From NCBI RefSeq assembly GCF_040958095.1, contig NC_091188.1, forward strand, positions 42,543,036 to 42,607,035: a stretch of 64,000 nt of DNA, written 5' to 3'. The translations under genes and the position numbers were made by a program. This document shows, piece after piece, positions 53,050 to 64,000 of this stretch. The stretch's first letter is position 1. Every line of letters begins with the position of its first letter. The notes under the pieces are model-generated. The model was not told the origin of the DNA and made no database searches. It was given only the letters and a program-made list of their open reading frames with translations. This DNA comes from Procambarus clarkii. Its lineage: Eukaryota; Arthropoda; Malacostraca; Decapoda; Cambaridae.

Positions 53050-53838
53050 GACTGCTGTAAAAACTTACTCTTAACATCAATAAAACATTTTACATATTGT
53101 TTAGTGACAAGTCCAACTATCAGATTAACCTAAGAATTAGCAATATCAAAATTATGAGCAGAGTAAATTGGAAGTTCTTTGGTGTTTACATAGCCAACAA
53201 ACATAATTTCCATTGCCATATACAATATAATGTATAATTAAAAAAGTTTCTAAAAAGTAGGCATTCTCGTAAAAAGATACAACGTACTTTGCCCCTGCCT
53301 TAATAACTCTTAATAACTCTGCCAGAGTTCTTAATAACTCTGTCAGAGTGCTATACTGTATAGTCATATTGGCTTAGTGCTTTTCCTGATTATTACTTTA
53401 CTTAATAACTCCGTATTGTTTGCTCATTTACCCATATTTAACCTATGGTATCTGTGCCTGGGGATCAACCACTCTTAATTACCTTCGACCCTTACTCAAC
53501 AAAAATAAGCAATCAGAACAATAACAAACTCCAGTCCCAGACACTCCAATAATGTTAGCAGACTTCTAGATGTTACCACTGCTAGGCTTAGGCTCGACTA
53601 CAAGCACCTCTGGCAGTTTGTAACATCTGCTGATGTAGATTTGACTAAATGTAAACTCTATCAGCAGAACTATTCACATAATTTGTGCCATTATACAATG
53701 GTATATGAAAAAATCCCTGAAATTAGAGATAACACCATCAATGGAGTCCAAGAAATGTGTAAGTACTTCATTCATAATGATGTACTGTCAGGAATCTTAG
53801 TGAAGTATCCAAAATTTGCTGCCTGTAGGTCAGCCTGC
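53050..53838 (+). pseudogene. Decayed LINE-A RT piece followed by I-like LINE C-terminus
   Basis: Bases 53060-53560 resemble LINE-A RT (RINLRISNIKI, tatggtatctgtgcctgggg). Bases 53565-53838 encode TTARLRLDYKHLWQFV and CHYTMVYEKIPEIRD, typical of the C-terminus of RNase H-bearing LINEs, with one Cys of the zinc motif changed to Tyr (TKCKLYQQNYSHNLCHY). Neither has an intact long frame. Confidence 0.55.
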
Positions 53839-54300
53839 ACATAACTATAAAGCTGCCGCCCAGTTGGGTGGGTGTGGAGCACATAACTATAAAGCTGCCG
53901 CCCAGTTGGGTGGGTGTGGAGCACATGACTGTAAAGCTGCTGCCCAGTTGGGTGGGTGTGGAGCACATGACTGTAAAGCTGCTGCCCAGTTGGGTGGGTG
54001 TGGAGCACATAACTATAAAGCTGCCGCCCAGTTGGGTGGGTGTGGAGCACATGACTGTAAAGCTGCCGCCCAGTTGGGTGGGTGTGGAGCACATGACTGT
54101 AAAGCTGCCGCCCAGTTGGGTGGGTGTGGAGCACATGACTGTAAAGCTGCCGCCCAGTTGGGTGGGTGTGGAGCACATGACTGTAAAGCTGCCGCCCAGT
54201 TGGGTGGGTGTGGAGCACATGACTGTAAAGCTGCCGCCCAGTTGGGTGGGTGTGGAGCACATGACTGTAAAGCTGCCGCCCAGTTGGGTGGGTGTGGAGC
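53839..54300 (+). repeat. Minisatellite, 42-bp unit, exactly 11 copies
   Basis: The unit is acataactataaagctgccg then cccagttgggtgggtgtgga gc. Variants are acatgactgtaaagctgc(c/t). The array begins immediately after the coding end of the LINE remnant and is followed by sequence that looks like its 3' UTR, so the unit may come from the LINE 3' end. 42 is a multiple of three, hence long open frames (up to 176 codons) on both strands that are not genes. It lies in POLR2E intron 1. Confidence 0.95.
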
Positions 54301-54654
54301 AAAACTAGTAACTGTGTGACTCACCATAGATGTAAAGTGCCTTGTATAGTGACTGTTGTGAGCCTCTTGTTGAATCACTTGTGATACAAAAGATTATTGA
54401 TGTGTGTATGAATTTGTGTAAATGAGTGTATGTTTGTACAGTTCATATATATAAAGTATAGGGACATGTATATATAACATTAATAATTGTGTAACTAGCA
54501 TCAAAAGATTATTTGCTTAGCTAAACAAACTCTAGGGTTCAGTTCCTGAACAGATTATGTGCCTCTGTAACCCTTTCCACCATCGCCCACAGGATGGGTA
54601 TGGGATGCATAACAAGAAAGAAATTGAATAGACACTGGAGTTTGTTATTGTTCT

Positions 54655-55060
54655 AATTGCTTATTTTTGTTGAGTAATTAAGGGACAGTACTCTGCTCCC
54701 CTACTCAAAAATTTGAAAATGTTATATATCAAGTCACTGCACATACTCTCAGGCATACAATATACTGTATCTATAAACTCTGAGCTGTAATGCCAATCTT
54801 GATCTTGAGTGCATCGTAGAGGGCTGTAACAGAACTCTTAAGCTAAACGAGAAACAGCCACTTGCCCAAAATGCTACGAGTGCTAGTGGCTGTACAAGAA
54901 TGTAAAAACTCTTGTATATACTTGTATATAAAAAAAATATCTGATATTTCTGGAGTGAGACTCGGTCAAAGCAGAAATGCTACGCAAATCAAGGGTCCCA
55001 AATTGTGCAACAATCTCCCAAATGTAATTAAATGCTTCGTCTCCAACTAGCTAAAAAAAA
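54655..55060 (+). pseudogene. Decayed LINE-A RT C-terminus and tail
   Basis: It contains gttatatatcaagtcactgc, gagggctgtaacagaactct and agaaatgctacgcaaatcaa, matching the LINE-A ORF2 end with many changes. An inserted short tail (cttgcccaaaatgctacgag, to about 54935) interrupts it. Confidence 0.55.
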
Positions 55061-55399
55061 AAAAGACTAGAAAATATTTACTTTATATCATATAATGAGA
55101 GTAAGTGAGTGAAATTAGTTGAGATATTTTTGTGAGTTATTGTTGTCTTAAATTTTATTTACTAAAAATGTCTTTTCTTCATTGTCACCTTATTATTGTA
55201 TTTGTAAAACTACTTATTATATCCTATGTTATTTAGTTTATTTGTAAGTATTTGTCCCATTATGTTCTAGTTATGTTCTGTTATGTTCTAGTAGCTTTAC
55301 TAAGTTACACCTCCATATTTTCTTTGCTATTAATGTTATAAAACTACAGTACTACTGTACTAATGTACTGTTGCTAGAACTACAGATTCCATAATGAAA

Positions 55400-56985
55400 T
55401 AGTATATGCCTGTCCACCATTTTCTTTCTCTTTGGCGGGTTTTGTCACTGTTGAACGTGGTTGATTTGTCCTTTCTATCTTTGCTTTTTCTGGATCGGCA
55501 TCTCATGCCGAATACTGTTGCTTCTTATCGTGCAGCGTTGGTGGAACCACTGCAGCTTGCGTTTGGGGAGGATTTCACTTCCGTTCCGTTCCGCAAGCTT
55601 TCTCGTGCATATTTTTGCTCGGCCTGCTCATGTGATGCCTGGGCCTTCTTGGTCATTGGACTAGGTTCATTTCCTTTCTTTCTTTCTTCACCTTGGTTTG
55701 TAGTGGCCCCTTCGGTTCATGATTGCTTTTGAAAACTTTGTTTTGGCTGGCTTTGGCCTCTAGGGGTTGGGATGGGGAGTTTCGTGCTCTTCTCCGGTGC
55801 TGGGGGATTTGTTCGTTTGGTTCTGGTGGTCGTTTTGTTAGTTTGCAGCCGGCCCTTCTTTTCTGGGGGAAAATGACACGGTGGGCTTCCAGAGGGGTCT
55901 GTTGGTTGTGGATTCTTGGTTGGTTTGGCCGAGGGTGTATCACGTTCTGTGTCCGGTAGCTGCTTTTGTGCCACTGGTTCTGTGTCAGTGGATGCGCTCT
56001 GGGTTGATTCTGTTTCCCTGATCACAAGGGTCGTGTATCTCAAGTTGTCCACAGTGTCATTAAGTTTAGCCAGCCTGCAGTCTACCATTGTACCCATGAT
56101 GTGAGAAAGTATGCCGTTCTTTCTGCTGTCTTTAGGAATATGTCTTGGGACGATATTCAGGCACAGGGATTTTGGAGGTCCCACAGGGTCCTGTTCAAAC
56201 CTGGCCTCAAGCCGGGCTTGGGGAGTAGAAGAACACCCAGAACCCCATCAAGCAGGTCGCCAGGTATCTTATGGACATCCCAGGCCCTTCTACCGTCTTG
56301 TGTGGCTTTGGGGCGCCTGTCGCAACCGTCTGTCTCTTCCTCGACTCGAGATCTGCAGTTCTGCTGTCTCCCGAATATGTCCCGGTTTTTCCTTCTCTTT
56401 GGGTAGTTAGCTTCAGGGAGCTGATGGGGGGCCTTCCCACAGAAAACCAGTGTTGGATGTAATGAAATGCCACATATATGGGTGAGCCCCGGAGGCTCCC
56501 TGACCTCCCTTCCTTCCTCCGGTCAGTGGCTTTCATAATTCAAGAACTGGAGGGTGGGTAGCCCAGCTCACCTGGACCAGCTCTCCCTTCCCCTTTAATG
56601 GGAAATGGTAGGGTTGGTGCTAACGAGCTGAGGCTACTTGGACGAAGTGTTGCTTGTTTTTGTTCTGGGGGAGTTCTTTTGCACTTTTGAGGACATAAGT
56701 AACAATTTTCCACCAGGCAGCGGTCTGTTTTGTTTCAACTACCTTTCTGGTTGCCTTCCCTGGTCGATAGCAAGTATGACATACTATAAATGTAAAGTGT
56801 TCATAGGCCACTGCTCTCTGCATCTCTGAGGGGGCCAGGTTTTGGTTGTGGTTCCCAGTAGGTGACAAGAACTCTGTGACTGATGACCCCAAATAGGGTA
56901 GCAGTGGGATAGTTTCAGGGAGCATCCGGGGATAACTCGGAAACTGGCGTCTCATTTCATTCAACGCTGGTTTTTTGGGGTTAAC
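55400..56985 (+). mobile_element. DIRS-like fragment (recombinase, ICR, 3' terminal repeat), plus strand
   Basis: In order: a decayed tyrosine recombinase, an internal complementary region (about 56405-56500: ggggggccttcccacagaaa, accagtgttggatgtaatga) and the 3' terminal repeat (about 56520-56985), which ends ctcatttcattcaacgctgg tttttt. The ICR is complementary to that end (gttggatgtaatga in the ICR against tcatttcattcaac at the end), as in copy 2. Gag and RT are missing. It lies in POLR2E intron 1 in the same orientation as the gene. Confidence 0.78.
55406..56330 (+). pseudogene. DIRS tyrosine recombinase remnant
   Basis: It has DRHLMPNTVASYRAALVEPL (N-terminal domain), VVAPSVHDCF, LALASRG where the catalytic Arg block should be, VPMMRKYAVLSAV (His lost from HDIR), and WDDIQAQGFWRSHRVL, in shifting frames. 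A 65-base insertion at about 56196-56262 (cctggcctcaagccgggctt) cuts the segment before the catalytic Tyr. Clearly inactive. Confidence 0.75.
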
Positions 56986-57234
56986 CATAATTTTTGGAAG
57001 ATCGGAATATTTCTACAGTATTTAGTACTTAATGAGTACTCTAACAAAAATAAAGTACCTTCAAACATCTCCTGAATTATATCATCTATGAATAAAAATA
57101 TGTTTAATGGTGGTTTGATAGTTTTTATCAAGTACTGTAATAAGATTTACATATTTATCAATGGTAATTTATTTTTGTTTTAATGTTCTTCACTAGCATA
57201 ATTCTGGAGGTTTTACAGTGATATCTGCTTGCAG

Positions 57235-57339
57235 GTTGGTGTAAGAACAATAAAAACATATTGTACGAGGATGCAAGAGGAGAACATTCAACGTGCAATC
57301 ATTGTTGTCCAGTCTGGCATGTCACCCTCTGCAAAACAG
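57235..57339 (+). CDS. Polr2e: POLR2E coding exon 2
   Basis: It encodes residues 82-116: [20 protein letters not shown] then [15 protein letters not shown]. This finishes the N-terminal domain of RPB5 and follows exon 1 in phase 0 (acceptor gcttgcag, donor gtatgt). 105 bases, exactly 35 codons. All residues fit the animal RPB5 pattern, with no stop or frameshift. It was recognised by direct reading because it is too short to stand out as an ORF. Confidence 0.95.
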
Positions 57340-57616
57340 GTATGTTTATAATTTATATACAGTAGACCTTTGGTTTACAAATTTGTTCGTTCCAAGAGAC
57401 TGTTTGTACACCGAAGATTTGAAAACCGAAACGAATTTTCCCATAAGAAATAACACAAATTGAATTAATCCATTCTACATACCCAAAAATATTAACTTAA
57501 AAAAACATTTTATACAGAATACTACTCATACTTTTTACTATACAGGTACCTTACCTTTATTGAGGACTCTTGTTGGCGTATGGAAGATGGTGAGGAGGGG
57601 AAGAGGAGGAGAGGTG

Positions 57617-57918
57617 TTAGTATTTGGAAGGGGAGTCCCCTTCCATTATAAGATCAGGCAGTGATGACATTTCTGATGTACTCTCTCTTCTACATTTTGC
57701 CTGCATACCACTAGGACCTGGTTGTGGCTCACTACTTGCTTTTCTCATTAAGAATCTGTCTAAAGACACTTGTTTTTCCCGATGTTTTAACACTTGTCTG
57801 TAGTGAGACATCACATTGTCATTAAAAAGGTTAATGCAATGGCCTGCTACAGCTTTATCTGAGCGAGTTTTTTCAACAAAACTTTGCAGTTCTTCCCATA
57901 CTGCACACATTTTCTTAA
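57617..57918 (-). pseudogene. Tigger-like transposase C-terminal remnant
   Basis: It encodes KKMCAVWEELQSFVEKTRSD, CINLFNDNVMSHYRQVLK and REKQVSLDRFLMRKASSEPQ, ending MEGDSPSKY. It has the same deletion structure as 6046-6411, without a DDE core. The start is cut by the inserted TTAA element. Confidence 0.7.
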
Positions 57919-59495
57919 CCCTCAAACCGCTAGGGGCCCAAATGGAATTCACACCCACAGGCGCAACAAAAAAAAAAAAAAATCCAAAAAATTCTTTCGT
58001 CTTATAGAAGTGTTCATTTTTGTTCCCTGATCACGGAAAAAATAACAAAAAAATATTAGGTGGCATATTTTAGCCGCAATAGGGTAGGGAAGTGTGGCAA
58101 AAAAGGGGCGTTAGCAGAGCCTTTGCCAGGCGAGGTCTAGTCCGCCCGAGCTGTCAGACGGCAGTTGCCACAAATATATTATTACCTAATTATTTCAATG
58201 TCTCTGATTTTTTCTTAGTTTTTTTGCAGTAATATTATTCCATACAGTGAATTGTGGTATATTTATATTATAAAATGTGTGAACCATCGCTGTGCTCAAA
58301 ATTATGGTGTGCATATTAGTGATTCAATTATTATGTTCATAAAACAATAAACAAATAGTTTTGCTGTTGTTACACTATATACATAGGTTATATATAAGTT
58401 TCTGCATGTTTTGTTCACCATAACGAACTACTAAGTTGGTCTTGTGAGTCAAAAAGCAACGAGGAGTGACCGCCAAACACCAGCGAGCCACTCACTCCCT
58501 CAACACCACCTCACTCACCCTCATTCACTTCCCACAATACTGTTTCTGTATTTATTCACTATACACAAACATTATATATACGTATTTACATGTTTTGTTC
58601 ACCATAACTGTACATCTAAGCTTGTATGGTGAGTAAGGCCATAAGACGTAGCTACTCACACAGTCAGCTGATCGGCGGCCGCCCTCAAGGCCAGACGCAC
58701 TAATATTTGCCCTCCAACAATATTGTTTGTGGTGTTATTACGCTATATACACATATTATATATAAGTATCTACCTGTTTTATTCACCATACCTGTACAAA
58801 TAAGCTGGTATGGTGCCCAAAGACCATAGTGGCCATCAGTAAACAACATGCCAAGTCGTGCAGACGACGCTCCTCCCTCACCAAAATGGCGGCTCCCAAC
58901 CTACTCCTCTCGCTGTTATCTCACACTATACACACGTTATATATAAGTATCTACATTTGTGTTCACCATATCGAACCACTAAGCTGGTATGGTGAGTGCA
59001 GTCAATAAATGGTGGCCACACACAGTCAGAAAACGACGCCACCATCCTCCCTCCCACAGCCTTACTCCTCCCTCCATGGAGCACAGCGCTAAATATCACC
59101 ACAATCCTGCTATTATCAGAATCCTGGTCAGTGTTATCACAGTCAGAGGGCTTCAGTAATACTATCACTGCTAAATAATAGCAGTATCATTTATATTATG
59201 GTAGTTGTAGGCGATGCTGTGGTCACAAGCTGAACAGCGGTGCTGTGAGCTCGTGCTGCGTGCGCCAGCCTTGGTGGCTAGCTCAATACTGACGCTGTAA
59301 CACCCAAGAATGTTGGCCTGGATTTTTTTTCTAGGTGGCATCTGGCAACTATCGGTCGTGGCTGTACTATAGCTGCCCCTATCTCAGGCGGGGCGTTTAA
59401 ATTATAGCGCTAGACACGAAATCATATATAAATGATGTGCGCGGTTTCGGTTTTGTCACTGATATCATTTATATATGATAGGCGTGGTTTGAGGG
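57919..59495. mobile_element. piggyBac-like non-autonomous element with TTAA target duplication
   Basis: The ends are ccctcaaaccgc and the inverse gcgtggtttgaggg, flanked by TTAA at 57915-57918 and 59496-59499. TTAA-specific insertion and a CCC-initial inverted end fit piggyBac. Removing the element and one TTAA restores the Tigger sequence ttttcttaatgaggaagcgt, as seen uninterrupted at 52395-52412 (ttttcttaatgaggaagg). It is 1577 bases with no transposase ORF. It contains about four tandem units. Confidence 0.85.
58365..59000 (+). repeat. Four ~183-bp tandem units inside the piggyBac-like element
   Basis: A phrase like actatacacacgttatatat, aagtatctac(a/c)tgttttgttc, accata...aagctggtatggtgag recurs with starts near 58370, 58553, 58735 and 58918, so the period is about 183 bases. 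Units have diverged by small changes. The last part of each unit (gctggtatggtgagt) is the best conserved. Confidence 0.7.
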
Positions 59496-60094
59496 TTAAT
59501 GAGGAAGCGTCATCCTCTACTGCCTCTACTCAACTATTTTCTTAGGATGAACTTTATCACTGACTTTCTTGGGATCCATGGCATGATATACAATAAAAAC
59601 TTTTATGTACAGAAACCAAAAAAAAAAAAAAAAATGAAATTATTCGCAAAGAATTCAAGCTTGGTCATCACTAGGTGGGATACACTGGTAAACTCGGCGT
59701 GCCGCGCCCAGCAGAATCACGTGCTTGTTGACCCATACATGTATGCTGTATCAACAAACTGGAAATCCGAGACAAACCTTGAATACCGAGTCAGATTTTA
59801 CGAGAAAATTTACCTTGTACAGTAGTGTATACCAAAAAATTCGTAAAGAGGGGCATTCGTCAACCGAGGGTCCACTGTATTGTATATTGTCTTGGTTCAA
59901 ATTTTAACACACTCTTAGTATTAAGGAAATGTAAGAGATGCTACAGTGACATTGCTTTTTTATGTATGATATAGTACTGTATGTGAAATATTGTCTATTA
60001 CGATCAAGCATATCATTTCAAGGTCTTCATTTTAACCTGTTTACAGTAGTATCATATGGTGCTTTTTTTTGTATATAAAAAAGTTGGTAGGCCA

Positions 60095-60200
60095 GACTCA
60101 ACCCTCTAGCTTGGTGGTAGTGGAAGTCTACATCCTAGATTTACAATGGAGGATCCTGGGTTTCATCCCCCAGGCTGTACAGAAATTGTTGGGCACATAT
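60095..60200 (+). repeat. Degraded tRNA-derived SINE head
   Basis: ctagcttggtggtagtggaa (A-box-like) and cctgggtttcatcccccagg (B-box-like) are followed by gaaattgttgggcacatatc, as in the SINE at 35641. Confidence 0.45.
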
Positions 60201-60302
60201 CCTTTCACCTATTATATGTATTCACCTATTTTAACTTAACAGGCTTCCTGTCCTGACAGTGCAAATTTTAGGCAGTACAATGCCAATCATCTTTGTCAGA
60301 GC

Positions 60303-60553
60303 ATTGTTAGAGCAGACCTAGAACATGCAGTCCCATCATAGCTTCCACTCTTGGTAAAACACACACATTGTTAGAGCAGACCTAGAACATGTAGTCCCAT
60401 CATAGCTTCCACGCTTGGTAAAACACACACATTGTTAGAGCAGACCTAGAACATGCAGTCCCATCATAGCTTCCACTCTTGGTAAAACACACACATTGTT
60501 AGAGCAGACCTAGAACATGCAGTCCCATCATAGCTTCCACTCTTGGTAAAACA
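60303..60553 (+). repeat. Tandem repeat, 64-bp unit, four copies
   Basis: The unit is attgttagagcagacctaga then acatgcagtcccatcatagc, ttccactcttggtaaaacac and acac. Starts are at 60303, 60367, 60431 and 60495. Copies differ by one or two bases. It lies in POLR2E intron 2. Confidence 0.92.
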
Positions 60554-60699
60554 CATGCAACATTGAAGTAGATTGTTATGCTACAAAACTTGTGCTAAAT
60601 AAACTATGAGAACAAGCTGGAAGAACTAATAACACTAGATAAACAAGAAATGATGATTACAATATATAAGATACAGAGTGGAATACAGTAGTTGAATAG

Positions 60700-60955
60700 A
60701 GAATAGAGAGTTGGTCGGCCAAGCGGACAGCACGCTGGACTTGTAATCCTGTGGTCCCGGGGTCGATCCCAGACGCCGGCGAGAAACAATGGGCAGAGTT
60801 TCTTTCACCCTATGCCCCTGTTACCTAGCAGTAAAATAGCTACCTGGGTGTTAGTCAGCTGTCACGGGCTGCTTCCTGGGGGTGGAGGCCTGGTCAAGGA
60901 CTGGGCCGCGGGGACACTAAAGCCCCGAAATCATCTCGAGATAACTCAAGATCAA
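60700..60955 (+). repeat. tRNA-derived SINE (SINE-B), copy 2
   Basis: Same head (gtcggccaagcggacagcac; cccggggtcgatcccagacg), body (cagagtttctttcaccctat, gtcagctgtcacgggctgct) and end (ggcctggtcaaggactgggc, atctcgagataactcaagat) as 20603-20848. Confidence 0.8.
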
Positions 60956-61469
60956 GATGGTCTTTTCTAAGTAAGCAACACCAGAATGATTGGACACAAA
61001 TGAAAGTTGAAAATGCAAATTAACCCGAGATGTAAGAAAATATGGAGATAAAGTGAGGGTGTTGGATAAGTGGAAAAAAAGCTTAAGGTAGGAGTGGCAG
61101 AAGACAACTGGGAATGCACAAGAAGGTAGGATTACAGGGAACACCTAGACGACATTAGCTCTCATCCTGTAACTACACTCGAGTAAATCAATTAGTGAAG
61201 TGAATCGTTGATTTCGTTGGCGAAATGAAATGAATTTCTTTCACATGCCCAATCTGTGTAATGTCACTCCTGAACACACCTGATTATACAAAGTGTGTAA
61301 TCTGCAATTTCTTAAGTATGGTTTATGCAGTATGTTATTTCCTTTAGCTTGCATTCATTATCTCTTCCGGTAGCCAGACAGAACTAACCCTATATATCTG
61401 GGAAGACAAGCAGGCACAAATACAACGTGACGGTGTATAGAATAATAATGTGCAGAAAGCAGAAGCAAT

Positions 61470-62645
61470 CTCTCAACCCTGCTGAACAATGTCAGGAGCT
61501 TAAATTACTTCTGCACAAATGCCAGTATGCTAGTAAATAAATTTGATGCATTGTGCGCATATATAGAGGTTGAGAATCCCAACTTTGCTGGCTTTGGTGA
61601 AACATGGGGATGAAAGGACATAATTGAAGGGAAATGCCATCTTTCAGAATACATCGAGCCTTCAGAAAGGACAGAACAAGAACATGTGGGGTAATGCTAA
61701 ATGTAAAAGAAGACTTGAATACAACCAACAATGAGGAATTGAATGCCCTGGGGAGACTATCAAGGAATGAGAGAGGAAGTGTAAAACACCTCCTAGAGAG
61801 CGCTAATGGGTGATCATGGCATGGAAGCATCATGGGGGAAAATTGTAAAAGGTTATCACTGAACTTGTTCAAAAATATGTGCCAAGAAGGAGAAAAAGAG
61901 AAGGTAACCAGGTGGATGACACAAAAAAAAGCTTTAATAACTAAGAGGAGCCTATGGAGAAGGTACAAATCCACGAAGAACAGCATAGAATATGAGAAAT
62001 ATAGAAGGACTTTAAATACAGCCATCTGGGAAATCAGATCAGCCAAAAGAAAACTTGCAAAAATATAAAAATCCAGTCCTTCTATGCCTATATAAGAAGT
62101 AAAACCAAAACAAAAGTCTCGGTAGGACCTTAAAAGATGAGACTAAGCCAAGTTATAATAGATGATAAAAGGGCAGCCAACACAGAATGAATACTTTACA
62201 TCAAGTGTTCAAACTAGAAAGATTAGATGTCATTACAATGCCCACACAAATGTTTGAAGGAAAAGAGAATGAATTAGGGATACCTGTATTCCCATAATGT
62301 GACATAATCAGGAAGAGTATTGACAAACTAAGGCTTAAAAGCCCAAGTGTGGGCAGATTTCAGTCCAAAGCCTTAAAATTATTGGCAGATGAACTGTCCA
62401 AGCAAACCTTTGATTTTAAGGAAAAGGTAGTTATTCATGTGTATAAATGTCTGGTGCACCCCCACTTGGATTATTGTATCCAAACATAGAGACTTCATCT
62501 TCAGAAAGAGATATCTGCTTTGGAGAAGTTTATCACCGGGCAACAAAATTCATTCCAAAACTAAGTTGACTCTCGTACCAGGAATGGTTGAGGGCTACAG
62601 GCCTGACACTGCTGCAAATCAGTTGTTGTTTTAGATTTAGCTACT
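61470..62645 (+). pseudogene. Decayed CR1-like LINE (endonuclease start to RT)
   Basis: Bases 61470-61600 read LLNNVRSLNYFCTNASMLVN and PNFAGFGETW, like the start of an APE endonuclease. 61832-62068 encodes SLNLFKNMCQEGEKEK and LWRRYKSTKNSIEYEKYRR, the pre-RT basic region. 62420-62560 resembles the late RT region (VYKCLVHPHLDYCIQT). Many stops. It is in POLR2E intron 2. Confidence 0.55.
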
Positions 62646-62649
62646 CAGA

Positions 62650-62805
62650 ACGAAGTGCCCATGTAGCACGGGCTATGGTGAGCCCGTACCAAACCAGACA
62701 TGATAGGGCTTTTCATTCACCTGGGCTGTATGGGTCCCAAACCATGACCCCACGCGTGTGAGGCCGACACTCTCATCAACTGGGCTATGAGCAGTCTTAA
62801 AAAAG
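62650..62805. repeat. Short dispersed repeat and tRNA-like piece
   Basis: agcacgggctatggtgagcc (62664 on) is the inverse of the repeat at 21.7 and 48.4 kb. On the minus strand 62795-62710 reads atagcccagttgatgagagt ... ggtttgggacccat, resembling a degraded tRNA-derived SINE head. Confidence 0.4.
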
Positions 62806-62809
62806 TTGA

Positions 62810-63160
62810 AAATTCCAGTTTGGCAGCAGGATTATGCTTCTGGAAACTTTCCTTTTAAAGCTCATACTGAACAATTTGGAGGATATTGATCAAGACAACT
62901 TTTTTAAAGGGTCAGATGTAACACAAACAAGGAGCAACAGTTTCAAGCACAACAATCCACAATGTAGGAGAGAAAACAGTTGATGCTTTTTACCCATTGG
63001 GTTATAAACCCATGGAACCACCTACTTGCCAAAGTCAAAACACTACTGAATTTCAAAATCCAGCTTGATGAAATCGTCAGGATAAATGGGGGACCTTTGA
63101 CAAGCTGCCATCTTGCTGTCCTTATCGAAGCCACTAGAAGATAGTGGCCCTCGAGTAAAT
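62810..63160 (+). pseudogene. CR1-like LINE 3' fragment
   Basis: It parallels the inverse of 15100-15345: cagatgtaacacaaacaagg, cccatggaaccacctacttg, cctttgacaagctgccatct. No open frame. Confidence 0.55.
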
Positions 63161-63342
63161 ATTGTCGGCAGCTGCAGGTACTGTATACTGCCAGTCACAT
63201 TTACTAGAATGATAGGAGTTACGGTACATGTATTTATCTTTTAATGGACATGTGGTTAGATTCTTGAGCCTTGGCTATGTTCTTTGTAAAGCTCATTTGT
63301 GTTTGGCAAAGACACTCAAGCTAATTAATTTAGTGGATTTGA

Positions 63343-63519
<177 letters not shown>

Positions 63520-63745
63520 TAAGTGTGCACTACTCTACTCTAATGGAACCATTCCAATTTACTTTTTAAAAGACATTTAACATCCCATTTTCCAACTTGT
63601 GAGTATTACCATTGTGTTTTGTTCCCAGAGGTATAGTGACTTACTGCACGTGACTAAGGATTGCAACCAGTCAGGCTATGGCATCCCTGCATGACTATTT
63701 TAGGTTTTAGCTCCAGGATTTTGAGGAAGATAATTAGTATTTTAA

Positions 63746-64000
63746 CACTTTCGCGCTCTCCGCAAAGGTCACTCAGCCAACCGAATGTGCGCGCTGCGTT
63801 TTTATCGCTTAAGCGTAAAAACAAAAATGTGTATACTCTTTTTACTCTTCTGACCTTAGTTCTCATGCTACGTATTTCATTTTGGTACCAACGTGTTCGC
63901 AATAAAATTCTCTAGAAGAACATCAGTAAAAAAAAGTCACGAAACGTATAGGGATACCAGCACCAAATAAATAACTACGAAGATGACTCGCCGTGAGCGC
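63746..64000. mobile_element. TTAA-bounded (piggyBac-like) element, left part
   Basis: It starts after TTAA (63742-63745) with cactttcgcgctctccgcaa and shares gtgtatactcttt, gtgttcgcaataaaattctc and agcaccaaataaataactac with the element at 8230-9087. It runs off the window. It lies in POLR2E intron 3. Bases 63519-63741 show no other element. Confidence 0.5.

Larger units (their letters stand above)
57360..59877 (-). mobile_element. pogo/Tigger-like element, copy 4, split by a TTAA element
   Basis: The ends are cagtagacctttggtttaca and the inverse of tggaccctcggttga (ccgagggtccactg), flanked by TA (57358-57359, 59878-59879). Without the insert at 57919-59495 it would be about 940 bases, like the 911-bp copy 1. 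It is in POLR2E intron 2, opposite to the gene. Confidence 0.85.

Noticed and set aside
53768..54378. Open frames of 121-176 codons on both strands
   Set aside because: Product of the 42-bp tandem array.

Overview
The window is eukaryotic nuclear DNA, most likely from a decapod crustacean. This rests on inference: the one firm host gene is animal-like, has short exons and kilobase introns with GT..AG borders, and sits in a dense mix of DIRS-type elements, several LINE families, pogo/Tigger and piggyBac-like DNA transposons, tRNA-derived SINEs and micro/minisatellites. No operons, bacterial genes or CRISPR arrays are present.

Host genes. (1) Three consecutive coding exons of POLR2E (RPB5/RPABC1, a subunit shared by RNA polymerases I, II and III) lie on the + strand at 52683-52925, 57235-57339 and 63382-63518. 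They encode residues 1-161; the last exons lie beyond the window. Introns of 4.3 and 6.0 kb are packed with transposons. (2) A single likely first coding exon on the - strand (8058-8176, ATG at 8144) encodes a 29-residue start that looks like a small arthropod multi-pass membrane protein.

Transposons, left to right. 1-4192: 5' part of a minus-strand DIRS-like element (terminal repeat, gag-like ORFs, RT-RNase H), abutting an older DIRS fragment (4193-7579) that is itself split by a CR1-like LINE carrying a pogo/Tigger insert. 8.23-9.09 kb: a TTAA-bounded non-autonomous element. 9.11-13.39 kb: a DIRS element with both inverted terminal repeats and an internal complementary region, but with RT-RNase H deleted so that gag runs in frame into the tyrosine recombinase. 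13.4-20.9 kb: LINE, SINE and Tigger pieces nested up to three deep. 21.0-23.1 kb: two minisatellites. 23.2-25.7 kb: LINE family A with an intact 608-codon ORF. 26.2-29.0 kb: a decayed LINE with a restriction-like endonuclease motif (R2-superfamily type). 29.1-29.8 kb: a long (TA)n tract beside a perfect 95-bp inverted repeat. 30.5-37.1 kb: an old I-like LINE broken by two head-to-tail family-A LINEs and by a 29-bp minisatellite that appears to have grown out of the LINE coding sequence. 37.8-40.2 kb: gag-like ORF1 remnants and 159-bp tandem units. 40.35-48.1 kb: I-like LINE remnants, then a family-A LINE split by a nearly complete I-like LINE (endonuclease-RT-RNase H, about 1213 codons). 49.2-50.9 kb: two minisatellites. 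51-64 kb: the POLR2E region with its intronic Tigger, piggyBac-like, DIRS, LINE and SINE insertions.

Two relationships tie the repeats together. A tRNA-derived SINE (three copies) carries the same 3' tail as LINE family A, suggesting that this LINE mobilises it. Several insertions can be removed on paper, through target duplications (TA, TTAA, about 9 bp), to restore the interrupted host element, which gives a relative order of events. Several long open frames, including those in the 20/16-, 30- and 42-bp arrays and the (TA)n tract, are products of tandem repeats and not genes.
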